A DNA stretch of 64,000 nucleotides, from contig NZ_CP134949.1 of assembly GCF_032116555.1 (NCBI RefSeq), forward strand, positions 868,001-932,000, given 5' to 3'. A program made the position numbers and the translations under genes. Position 1 is the first letter of the stretch. Each line of letters opens with the position of its first letter. The notes beneath the pieces were generated by a model that was not told the DNA's origin, ran no database searches, and was given only the letters and a program-made list of their open reading frames with translations. Shown here in pieces: positions 1 through 7,502 of the stretch. This stretch comes from Halobaculum sp. XH14 (lineage in GTDB: Archaea; Halobacteriota; Halobacteria; Halobacteriales; Haloferacaceae).

Positions 1-1
1 T

Positions 2-94
2 TCGGCAGGGCGGGTCGGCGACGAGGAGGGCTCCGATTCGGGCTGTCCCGCCGGCGAGTCCGGGCCGCTCGCCGGGTCGGAGGCCGACCGATGA
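2..94 (+). CDS. trpE: C-terminal end of an upstream gene, probably anthranilate synthase component I
   Basis: An open frame enters from the left edge and stops at a TGA that shares four bases (ATGA) with the trpG start. Only about 30 residues are visible; they are rich in Gly, Ser, Asp and Glu, like the loose acidic tails of haloarchaeal enzymes, and contain no diagnostic motif. The assignment to trpE rests on the tight overlap with trpG, because the two subunits of anthranilate synthase are usually encoded next to each other. The tail alone would fit any acidic protein. Confidence 0.5.
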   Translation, partial: SAGRVGDEEGSDSGCPAGESGPLAGSEADR

Positions 95-687
95 ACGTCA
101 CCGTCCTCGACAACTACGACTCGTTCACGTACAACCTCGTCGAGTACGTCAGCGACCTCGACCTCCCCGACGGCCGGCCGTCCATCGAGGTGCTGACGAA
201 CGACGTCCCGCTGGCGGCGGTCCGGGACGCCGACCCGGACGCGCTGGTCATCAGTCCCGGCCCCGGCCACCCGAAGAACGACCGCGACGTCGGCGTAACG
301 ATGCCGGTCCTGCGGGAGCTTTCCCCCACGGTCCCGACGCTGGGCGTCTGTCTCGGCCTGGAGGCGGCGGTGTACGAGTACGGCGGGACGGTCGGGCACG
401 CGCCGGAACCGATCCACGGGAAGGCGTTCCCGGTCGAGCACGACGGCGCGGGCGTGTTCGCGGGCCTGGACCAGGGGTTCAGGGCGGGCCGGTACCACTC
501 GCTCGTCGCCACCGCGGTGCCGGACTGTTTCGACGTGACGGCGACGACAGACCACGGCGGGGAGTCGCTCGTGATGGGCGTCAGACACCGCGAGCACCCG
601 ATCGAGGCCGTGCAGTTCCACCCGGAGTCGGTGCTCACGGCGGTGGGACACGACGTCGTGGCGAACTTCCTGACCGAGTGCGTCTGA
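91..687 (+). CDS. trpG: anthranilate synthase component II (glutamine amidotransferase)
   Basis: Class I glutamine amidotransferase of 198 aa that releases ammonia from glutamine for the TrpE subunit in tryptophan synthesis. The N-terminus has the family start LDNYDSFTYNL. The nucleophile is Cys87 in GVCLGLE and the triad is completed by His177 and Glu179 in FHPES. Length is normal for stand-alone TrpG. The ATG overlaps the stop of the preceding frame, so it is translated as the downstream cistron of a trp operon. A pabA-like role in folate synthesis cannot be excluded from the sequence, but the coupled partner favours trpG. Confidence 0.9.
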   Translation: MNVTVLDNYDSFTYNLVEYVSDLDLPDGRPSIEVLTNDVPLAAVRDADPDALVISPGPGHPKNDRDVGVTMPVLRELSPTVPTLGVCLGLEAAVYEYGGTVGHAPEPIHGKAFPVEHDGAGVFAGLDQGFRAGRYHSLVATAVPDCFDVTATTDHGGESLVMGVRHREHPIEAVQFHPESVLTAVGHDVVANFLTECV

Positions 688-741
688 GGCCGTGCGGAAC
701 GGCGATTCGGTCGTCGGCCCTCGACCGTCGGCGGACCCCGC

Positions 742-954
742 TCAGATGAGGTACGTCGTGACGAGCAGGAACGCGCCGACGCCGACGGCCGCGATGAGCG
801 CGATCTTCCAGGCGATCTTCATCACGATCCGCCCGACGAGCAGGACCGCGAGGAACGCCACGGTGGCGAGGAAGACCTGTCCGAGGGTGCCGTCGAAGGG
901 GGCCGGAAGCTGCTGTAGCGCGGTGCCGACGAGCGGGGCGAGTTCCACGACCAT
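742..954 (-). CDS. small membrane protein, unknown function
   Basis: A 70-residue protein starting MVVELAPLVG. After an amphipathic N-terminal stretch it has two hydrophobic segments (about residues 27-44 and 48-67) joined by a short basic turn, predicting a two-helix inner-membrane hairpin. It is convergent with trpG and faces away from the ribonucleotide reductase gene. A longer in-frame extension to 1095 exists, but it is rich in Cys and Arg and lies in promoter-like DNA, so the ATG at 952-954 is preferred. I do not recognise a named family. Confidence 0.7.
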   Translation of the reverse strand: MVVELAPLVGTALQQLPAPFDGTLGQVFLATVAFLAVLLVGRIVMKIAWKIALIAAVGVGAFLLVTTYLI

Positions 955-1218
955 GCTCGCTCCGTAGACGGGCCTCCTACATACCGCTTGTCCCTCGATT
1001 AGGCACACCGTATCCGGCGGTACTCCGGGGATACTAACCACGTATGCACAATACTGCATCCCGTTCCCGTCGTCACGTTTCCACTCGAACCGCACGACTG
1101 AACAACTTTCGCTCCGCTCTACACACTCTTATACTTCCGGAGGACGTATCAGCACACATCCGGAAGCGATTCACCCCGGCAGGGCCGTCGCCGCGAAGCG
1201 ACGGTGCCCAACCGTGGT

Positions 1219-1283
1219 TGAATTAATGAAACTACGTTCGGACCCACAACGGTTATGAGCGTGGGTCCGGAAGCGAACTTCCG
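1219..1283 (+). promoter_or_regulatory. nrdJ leader with TATA-like box and two overlapping inverted repeats
   Basis: The AT-rich stretch GAATTAATGAA near 1219 is a plausible TATA region. Next come arms CGGACCCAC (1239-1247) and GTGGGTCCG (1261-1269), a perfect 9-bp inverted repeat that can be extended to 11 pairs, with a 13-base centre. A second perfect repeat, CGGAAG/CTTCCG (1268-1273 and 1278-1283), shares bases with the first, so the two cannot form together. A third pair, CTTCCGG/CCGGAAG, lies at 1134-1140 and 1160-1166. The rest of 955-1363 holds no convincing gene apart from the short frame at 1296. Confidence 0.5.
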
Positions 1284-1295
1284 TCCGAACCACCC

Positions 1296-1367
1296 ATGGA
1301 ACACCACCACGCAATCACCGAATTCGCTCGCAAGCGGGCCCGCTCGGGGGAGGGGCACGAGGAATGA
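1296..1367 (+). CDS. possible 23-residue leader peptide coupled to nrdJ
   Basis: The short frame MEHHHAITEFARKRARSG... ends in a TGA sharing ATGA with the nrdJ start. The overlap would allow translational coupling. It starts 13 bases after the second leader inverted repeat. Short frames ending in ATGA arise easily by chance in GC-rich DNA, so this is only a candidate. Confidence 0.25.
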   Translation: MEHHHAITEFARKRARSGEGHEE

Positions 1368-4300
1368 GCCGCGCGGACCTCGGCGCGGACGAACTCGACC
1401 TCCCGATCAAACGTACCGAGGGGAACACCCTCCGGGAGCGACTCACCGGTAACGCCTACGACAACATCCTGCCCGCGCGCTACCTCCGCAAGGACGCCGA
1501 CGGCAACCTCACCGAGACCCAGGAGGAGCTGTTCGTCCGCGTCGCGGAGAACATCGCGCTCGCCGAGGCCGTCTACGAGGCCGACAAGCGCGGCGTCGAG
1601 GTGACGGTCACGCCAGACCAGCTCAAGCCCGACCACCCGCGCCGCGACGAACTCGCTGCGGAGGTCTTCGGCAAGGGGGTCTCCCCGGAGGACGACGCCG
1701 AGACGACGCTTTCGGTCCACAACGTCAACAAGTTCGCCTACGACACGGTCGTTCCCGACCTCCCCGACGACGTCGCCGCCCACGTCGAGGACGTGGCCGA
1801 CGAGTTCCGTGAGCTGATGGAGCAGCTCTCCTTCATGCCGAACTCGCCGACGCTGATGAACGCCGGCGACGAGCTCCAGCAGCTGTCGGCCTGCTTCGTC
1901 GACTCGCCGGGCGACGACATCGACGACATCCACCAGACGGCCAAGGAGGCCGCCCAGGTGTTCCAGTCGGGCGGCGGCATGGGCTACGCGTTCTGGAAGC
2001 TCCGCCCGTACGGCGACGCGGTCGGCTCCACCGGCGGCATCGCCTCCGGACCGATCACGTTCATGCGGACGTTCGACCAGATGTGCGAGACGATCGCACA
2101 GGGCGGGGCCCGCCGCGGCGCCCAGATGGGCGTCATGCGCGTCTCCCACCCCGACGTCATCCAGTTCATCCACGCGAAGAACAAGGACGTCTCGCTGGCG
2201 AACACGCTGAAGCTGAACGACCCCGACGACTACACCCACACCTCCTTCGCGGACGCGCTGGAGGAGGCCCGCGAGCTCATCGGCGAGGACGGCAAGGTGC
2301 CAAAGCACCTCCGCAACGCCGTCGAGGGCCACCTCTCGAACTTCAACATCTCCGTCGGCGTCACCGACGACTTCATGGACGCGCTGGAGGCCGGCGAGGA
2401 GTTCACGTTCACCAACCCGCGCACGGAGGAGCCCCACGTCGCCACGCCCGAGACGAAGGAGCTGTACGACATGTTCGGGCTCGGCGAGCACGTCGAGGTC
2501 GGCGAGACCCTCTCGGTGCCCGCCGAGGCGCTCTGGGAGCACATCGTCGCCGGCGCCCACGAGAACGGCGAGCCGGGGATCGTCTACCTCGAGCGCATCA
2601 ACAAGCTCCACAGCTTCGACGTGGAGGAGCACCCCGAGCACCGCATCCTCGCGACGAACCCCTGCGGCGAGCAGCCCCTCGAGGAGTACGAGGCCTGCAA
2701 CCTCGGCCACATCAACCTCTCGACGCTCGCGGCGACCGACGCGCCCGACTGGCGCGTCTGGAGCGAGGAGCACGCCGGCGAGTTCGACTCGCAGGCGGAC
2801 GCAGTCGAGGTGTTCCTGGAGGACGCGATGGACTGGGAGGCGTTCGACCACCGGATCGCCTACGGCACCCGGTTCCTGGAGAACGTCGTCACGATGTCGG
2901 ACTTCCCGGTCGAGGAGATCGAGCGGAAGGTCCGCGAGATGCGCAAGATCGGGCTCGGCGTCATGGGGCTAGCACAGCTGTACATCCAGCTGGGCGTCCG
3001 CTACGGCAGCGACGTCGGCAACGAGATCGCCGACCAGCTCATGACCCACATCAACCACGGGTCGAAGTGGACCTCCCACGTGCTCGCCGAACAGCGCGGC
3101 TCGTTCGACGACTGGGACGACTCGAAGTACGCGAACCCGACCGAACACGCCGAGTGGTTCGAGCAGTACGTCGGCGAGGACCCCGAGCAGTGGGCCGACG
3201 GCTTCCCGATCCGCAACCACAACACGACGACCATCGCCCCGACGGGGACGACCTCGATGGTCGGCAACACGACGGGCGGCTGTGAGCCCATCTACAACGT
3301 CGCCTACTACAAGAACGTCTCCGACGACGTGCAGGGCGACGAGATGCTCGTCGAGTTCGACGACTACTTCCTCCGCACGCTGGAGGCGAACGGCATCGAC
3401 GTCGAGGCCGTCAAGCGCGAGGCCCAGGAGCAGATGGCCGCGAACGAGTTCGACGGCGTCGACGGGCTCGACACCGTCCCGGACGCCATCGGCGAGCTGT
3501 TCGTCGTCACCGGCGACCTCACCGCGAAGGACCACGCGGGCGTGCAGGTGGCCTGCCAGGCCGGCGTCGACTCGGCCATCTCGAAGACGGTGAACGCGCC
3601 CAACGACTCCACCGTCGAGGACGCCGACGAGGTGTTCCGCTACATCTACGAGCACGGCGGCAAGGGCGTCACCTACTACCGCGACGGCACCCGCTCGAAG
3701 CAGGTGCTCACGACCCGCGCGGACAACGCGGAGTTCGCCGACGAGAGCGAGGCCGCCGAGGCGCTCGTCGACCAGATCTCGGAGGTGTTCGGCGGCATCG
3801 AGGGGTTCCTCGAGAACGAGGACGTGCGCGCGGCCGTCGACGCGGAGGTCGAGGGGCTGCTCGAGGCGGCGGACGGCGAGCAACCGACCGTCGACTACAC
3901 CGAGAAGCGCCCGCGCCCCGACTCGCTGCGCGGCATCACCCAGCTCATCCAGACGGGCTACGGGAAGGTGTACGTCACCATCAACGAGGACCCGAGCACC
4001 GGCGAGCCGTTCGAGCTGTTCGCCAACATCGGCCACTCGGGCGGGTTCACCAACTCCTTCACCGAGTCGCTGGCGAAGGTCATCTCCACGGCGCTGCGCT
4101 CGGGCGTCGACCCGAGCGAGATCGTCGACGAACTGCAGGGCACACGCAGCCCGAAGGTCGCCTGGGACAAGGGCGAGCAGATCCAGTCCATCCCGGACGC
4201 CATCGGCACCGCGCTCCGGCGCTACCTCGACGACGAGGTGGACAAGGGCTACCCGGACCAGCAGACGCTCGACGAGGTCGAGGAGGACGCGGGCGGGCCG

Positions 4301-4489
4301 GAGATCCCCGAGGCGGACGGCGGCTCCGCGACGGCCGAATCACCCAACGACGACGGGCCGATGGCCGACGCGGTGGACGAACTCATCGCCAACGGCGAGT
4401 CGCCCGAGTGTCCCGACTGCGGCAGCATGACGCTGTACTACTCGGAGGGCTGCAAGACGTGCGAGTCCTGCGGCTGGTCCGAGTGCTAG
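1364..4489 (+). CDS. nrdJ: adenosylcobalamin-dependent (class II) ribonucleoside-diphosphate reductase
   Basis: A 1041-aa enzyme reducing ribonucleotides to deoxyribonucleotides with a B12-generated thiyl radical. Cys177 in LSACFVDSP is the N-terminal redox cysteine. NPCGEQPLEEYEACNLG holds the radical Cys434, the adjacent Glu and the partner Cys445. GGGMGYAFWKLRP, QGGARRGAQMGV and APTGTTSMVGNTTGGCEP are substrate-channel motifs of the class. The C-terminus carries a zinc-ribbon-like set (CPDC from Cys1016, GCKTCESCGW, final Cys) that probably relays electrons from a thioredoxin-type donor. An acidic linker with Gly/Asp/Glu runs from about 960 to 1010. No inteins are present. It is the only ribonucleotide reductase in the window. 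Confidence 0.97.
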   Translation: MSRADLGADELDLPIKRTEGNTLRERLTGNAYDNILPARYLRKDADGNLTETQEELFVRVAENIALAEAVYEADKRGVEVTVTPDQLKPDHPRRDELAAEVFGKGVSPEDDAETTLSVHNVNKFAYDTVVPDLPDDVAAHVEDVADEFRELMEQLSFMPNSPTLMNAGDELQQLSACFVDSPGDDIDDIHQTAKEAAQVFQSGGGMGYAFWKLRPYGDAVGSTGGIASGPITFMRTFDQMCETIAQGGARRGAQMGVMRVSHPDVIQFIHAKNKDVSLANTLKLNDPDDYTHTSFADALEEARELIGEDGKVPKHLRNAVEGHLSNFNISVGVTDDFMDALEAGEEFTFTNPRTEEPHVATPETKELYDMFGLGEHVEVGETLSVPAEALWEHIVAGAHENGEPGIVYLERINKLHSFDVEEHPEHRILATNPCGEQPLEEYEACNLGHINLSTLAATDAPDWRVWSEEHAGEFDSQADAVEVFLEDAMDWEAFDHRIAYGTRFLENVVTMSDFPVEEIERKVREMRKIGLGVMGLAQLYIQLGVRYGSDVGNEIADQLMTHINHGSKWTSHVLAEQRGSFDDWDDSKYANPTEHAEWFEQYVGEDPEQWADGFPIRNHNTTTIAPTGTTSMVGNTTGGCEPIYNVAYYKNVSDDVQGDEMLVEFDDYFLRTLEANGIDVEAVKREAQEQMAANEFDGVDGLDTVPDAIGELFVVTGDLTAKDHAGVQVACQAGVDSAISKTVNAPNDSTVEDADEVFRYIYEHGGKGVTYYRDGTRSKQVLTTRADNAEFADESEAAEALVDQISEVFGGIEGFLENEDVRAAVDAEVEGLLEAADGEQPTVDYTEKRPRPDSLRGITQLIQTGYGKVYVTINEDPSTGEPFELFANIGHSGGFTNSFTESLAKVISTALRSGVDPSEIVDELQGTRSPKVAWDKGEQIQSIPDAIGTALRRYLDDEVDKGYPDQQTLDEVEEDAGGPEIPEADGGSATAESPNDDGPMADAVDELIANGESPECPDCGSMTLYYSEGCKTCESCGWSEC

Positions 4490-4579
4490 CTCGTCGGTGA
4501 GTTCGGGTCGCTGATCGGTTCGTCTTCTTTTGGCGTGTCTCCTGCTGTGGGCAGCACCACAGCCACCGTGGTCACGACC

Positions 4580-4795
4580 GCGGAAGCCCCCGCGGCTCTC
4601 GGCTCGGGGGCCTCGCTGCGCTTCTCGTCGCTCGCTACACTCGCTCCTGCGGTGCTTGCGTCGTCCGCCGTTCACGAGAGCTCTGCTCTCGTGAGATCGC
4701 GGGAGTGTCCCGCGAACGATGCAAGCACCGCAGCGACCGCAGGGAACGAGGAGCGCAGGGAGGCGCGCGAGCGCAGAAGCCGGGGGCTTTCGACC
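4580..4795. repeat. palindromic hairpin-array element downstream of nrdJ
   Basis: The gap 4490-4909 holds no gene. Its two ends are imperfect inverted repeats of about 80 bases, running from GAAGCCCCCGCGG near 4582 to GGGGGCTTTCG ending near 4792, with GGTGCTTGCGTCG on the left matching CGATGCAAGCACC on the right. The centre has two perfect hairpins with three-base loops: CACGAGAGC-TCT-GCTCTCGTG (4673-4693) and CGCGGGA-GTG-TCCCGCG (4698-4714). End motifs and module words recur at 6591, 37624 and 56677, so this is one member of a dispersed family. A T-rich stretch just after nrdJ (near 4520) may terminate transcription. Confidence 0.7.
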
Positions 4796-4909
4796 CAGAC
4801 GCGATCGTACCGCATACCTCGACAAAACTGGCACGGACGGCAGGACTACCGAGGACGACGAGCGAGCGAATCGCCAGCCGTAAATCCACGACCGCCCCAA
4901 CCACGGACG

Positions 4910-5302
4910 ATGACCGAGACGCTCGACGACGACCTCTACGAGCGGACGAAGGCGCTGCTGGAACCCGGCGACATCGAGCTGGAGGGCCTCATCGTCCACA
5001 CCGACCTCGGGGGCGAGGACGACCTGGAGCTCCACGAACTCACCGTCGAGCTCAACGACGTCGTCGCGGACCACGCGGGCAAGGGCGAGACGTACATCCA
5101 CGCCGGCAACGACGACCCCGACTTCGCCTCGAACCAGTTCCAGGGCCGCACGCTGGAGGACGAGTCGTTCGTCTGGGAGTGCCAGCAACTGCTCCGCGAG
5201 GGCTCGTTCGCCATCGTCTGCTACTTCGAGGCCACGGCCGACACCGAGGCCATCGCCGCCGACGTGGAGGCGCTCGGCCACCGGACGACGGTCGTTCGCT
5301 GA
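4910..5302 (+). CDS. conserved haloarchaeal protein, DUF5778-like
   Basis: A 130-aa soluble acidic protein beginning MTETLDDDLYERTKALLEPG. The strings DIELEGLIVHTDL, ASNQFQGRTLEDESFVWECQQLL and a final beta-strand region resemble what I remember of the haloarchaeal DUF5778 family. No catalytic motif is recognisable. Longer in-frame extensions run back into the palindromic repeat and are rejected. It lies 96 bases before the siroheme decarboxylase gene on the same strand, but a promoter between them argues for separate transcription. Function unknown. Confidence 0.8.
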   Translation: MTETLDDDLYERTKALLEPGDIELEGLIVHTDLGGEDDLELHELTVELNDVVADHAGKGETYIHAGNDDPDFASNQFQGRTLEDESFVWECQQLLREGSFAIVCYFEATADTEAIAADVEALGHRTTVVR

Positions 5303-5398
5303 GGCGAGTTCCCGTACACCGGGCGGTGACTCCCGGTTCTCGACCGGAACCGATCCGGGAGCGCGAGCCTTATGCCCCGCCCGTCCCGACCCCGACAC

Positions 5399-6508
5399 AT
5401 GACCCAGGTCGAGTCCGACGCCGACCTCTCGACGCTCGACCGCGCCGTCGTCAACGCCTTCCAGGGTGGGTTCCCCGTCGTCGCAGAGCCGTGGGAGCCG
5501 GCCGCAACGGCGCTCCGCGAGCGCGGCGTGGACGTGACCGGCCCGGAGCTGCTCGCGGCCGTGCGGGACCTCGACGAGCGCGGCGTCCTCTCGCGGTTCG
5601 GCGCGCTCGTGAACGCCGAGGAGATCGGCGGCACCGCGACGCTCGTCGCCATGCACGCCCCGCCCGAGCGGTTCGAGGCGGTCGCGGAGACGGTGAACGG
5701 CTACCGCGAGGTGGCCCACAACTACGAGCGCGAGCACCCCCACCTCAACATGTGGTTCGTGCTAAGCGTCGCCAGCGAGCCGCAGGGGGCCTCGGACGGC
5801 CGCGGTGGAACCGCGAGCGAGCGCGTCGAGGAGGTGCTCGCGAGCATCGAGGCCGACACGGGCCAGGAGACGTACAACCTTCCCAAGCAGCGGGAGTTCC
5901 ACGTCGGCGCGAAGTTCCTGCTGGACGGCCCCGTGTCGGCGGGCGATCTGGACCTCTCCGGGCTCGGACCTGACGTGACTCCCACCGACGGCGGAACGAT
6001 CACCCCGGACGAGCGCGACCTCGTCGTGGAGATCCAGGGCGGCCTCCCGATCACCGAGACGCCGTACGCCGACGTGGCCGCCGAACTCGACCAGCCGACC
6101 GAGTGGGTCGTGGAGACGATCAAGCGGTTCGACCTCGAGGGGAAGGTGCGCCGCGTCGGCGTCATCCCGAACCACTACGCGCTCGGCTACACCGAGAACG
6201 GCATGACCGTCTGGGACGTCCCCGACGACGTGCTGGACGAGGTGGGCGAGACGGTCGCGGAGCTGGGCTTCGTCACCCACTGCTATCACCGCCCGCGCCA
6301 CGAGGGCGTCTGGCCGTACAACTTCTTCGCGATGACCCACGGCCGGGACGAGGCCGAGAGCGAGCGCCGGGTCGAGCAGGTGCGCGAGACGATGACCGAG
6401 TTCTGGGACGTCGCTGACGGGGACTGGGACACGCTGTTCTCGACGCGCATCCTGAAGAAGACCGGAATCAGGCTGGCCGAGCGCGCCGACGTGGAACCCG
6501 AGGAGTGA
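5399..6508 (+). CDS. ahbAB: fused siroheme decarboxylase, AhbA-AhbB type
   Basis: A 369-aa protein made of two similar Lrp/AsnC-like halves (about 10-170 and 195-365), each a winged helix followed by a RAM-like beta domain. This is the pattern of siroheme decarboxylase, which removes two acetate carboxyls from siroheme to give didecarboxysiroheme on the way to heme. The conserved aromatic/His stretches are NYEREHPHLNMWFVL in the first half and HCYHRPRHEGVWPYNF in the second. AhbA and AhbB are separate in many organisms and are one chain here. The start at 5399 is chosen because CCTTATGCC (5369-5377) is a TATA box at about -27; the upstream ATG at 5372 lies inside that box. The neighbouring genes for precorrin-2 oxidation and HemA support the role. 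A purely regulatory Lrp function is less likely. Confidence 0.85.
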   Translation: MTQVESDADLSTLDRAVVNAFQGGFPVVAEPWEPAATALRERGVDVTGPELLAAVRDLDERGVLSRFGALVNAEEIGGTATLVAMHAPPERFEAVAETVNGYREVAHNYEREHPHLNMWFVLSVASEPQGASDGRGGTASERVEEVLASIEADTGQETYNLPKQREFHVGAKFLLDGPVSAGDLDLSGLGPDVTPTDGGTITPDERDLVVEIQGGLPITETPYADVAAELDQPTEWVVETIKRFDLEGKVRRVGVIPNHYALGYTENGMTVWDVPDDVLDEVGETVAELGFVTHCYHRPRHEGVWPYNFFAMTHGRDEAESERRVEQVRETMTEFWDVADGDWDTLFSTRILKKTGIRLAERADVEPEE

Positions 6509-6590
6509 TCCGTTCGATGTGTGGAATGGGTCGTCGGTACGGGGGGTCGAGTGGTTCGAGACGGGGCGGTTGGAAACACGAAGTACGGTT

Positions 6591-6790
6591 CGAAAGCCCC
6601 CGCGGCGCTCGGCTCCCGCGAACCGCGCTGTGCTCCTCGTCGCTCGGCCTCCGGCCTCCCTCCTGCGGTGCTTACGGGTTCGGGGTTCGCCGACCGCCGC
6701 GGCCCCTTTCAGTCCCGCCCGACAGCACCCGCCCCGCACAGCCACACGCCTCCCCAGCCGATTCGCTCGCTGCGCTCACTCATCCCTCGA
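6591..6790 (-). repeat. dispersed GC-rich element in the ahbAB-sirC gap
   Basis: The 350-base gap between the two genes is occupied by a reverse-strand copy of the dispersed family. It starts with the shared end motif CGAAAGCCCCCGCGG (6591-6605), carries the reverse complement of the core GGGACTGAAAGGGGCCGC near 6697-6715, and continues with CCTCCCCAGCCGATTCGCTCG near 6750, a module found again at 56830 and, inverted, at 60720. No credible protein is encoded here. Confidence 0.65.
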
Positions 6791-6860
6791 GTGCGTCCGG
6801 CGCGGCTCCGTCCGCGCCGGCACGCGCCCCGCCGGATGATTCCTCATCGTGGTGGCATTC

Positions 6861-7502
6861 ATGATCCCGTTGCTCCACGACTTCACCGACGAGACGGTCG
6901 TCGTCTTCGGCGGCGGGCCGGTCGGCGCGCGGAAGGCCCGGCGGTTCGCCCCCGAGGCGCGCACGGTCGTCGTCAGCCCCGCGTTCTGTGACTCGTCGTT
7001 CGGCGACGCGGACCTCGTCCGCGCGGAGCCGACGCCGGCCGACGTCGGCGAGTTCGTCGCCAGCCTCGATCCGGCGCTCGTCGTCGCGGCGACCGACGAC
7101 GGGGCGGTCAACGACGCCGCGGAGTCGGCCGCCCGCGAGGCCGGCGCGCTGGTGAACCGGGCCGACGCCTCGGGAGGCCGCGACGCGGGCAGCGTCGTCG
7201 TGCCGGCGACCGTCCGCGAGGACCCGGTCGTCGTCGCGCTGGCGACCGGCGGCACCGCGCCGGCGCTCTCGCGCTACCTCCGGGAACGGGTCGAGGAGGA
7301 GGTCGAACACGCAGGCGAGATGGCGACGCTCGTCGGCGAGATCAGGGACGAGTTGCGCGAGGGAGACGCGTCCCCATCGGAGCGCCGTGACGCGGTTCGG
7401 GCGGTCGTGCGGTCGTCCGCGGTTTGGAAGGGTTTACAAGACGGGGTCGCCAACGCTCGCCAAGAGGCAGACCGGGTAATGCAGGGGGTACTCGATGACT
7501 GA
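6861..7502 (+). CDS. precorrin-2 dehydrogenase / siroheme synthase N-terminal type
   Basis: A 213-aa protein of the Met8/SirC/CysG-N group, which oxidises precorrin-2 to sirohydrochlorin with NAD and, in some members, inserts iron. The Rossmann signature VVVFGGGPVGARKARRF sits at about residues 14-30. Then come AATDDGAVNDA, the NRADASGG stretch, VVPATVRE, and ALATGGTAPALSRYLRERVEEE at the start of the helical dimer part. The ATG at 6861 aligns with family starts; an upstream GTG at 6849 would add four residues. The gene overlaps hemA by 8 bases, so the two are co-translated. Whether it is also the ferrochelatase cannot be read from the sequence. Confidence 0.88.
   Translation: MIPLLHDFTDETVVVFGGGPVGARKARRFAPEARTVVVSPAFCDSSFGDADLVRAEPTPADVGEFVASLDPALVVAATDDGAVNDAAESAAREAGALVNRADASGGRDAGSVVVPATVREDPVVVALATGGTAPALSRYLRERVEEEVEHAGEMATLVGEIRDELREGDASPSERRDAVRAVVRSSAVWKGLQDGVANARQEADRVMQGVLDD

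Noticed and set aside
955-1363. A cobalamin riboswitch before the B12-dependent ribonucleotide reductase.
   Set aside because: The conserved B12-box sequence and the expected multi-stem layout are not seen; only simple inverted repeats are.
1253-2851. Very long open frames opposite nrdJ, the ABC genes, cetZ, pyrG and other real genes.
   Set aside because: High third-position GC removes stops on the opposite strand. Their translations are rich in Arg, Val, Leu or low-complexity runs and lack any domain.
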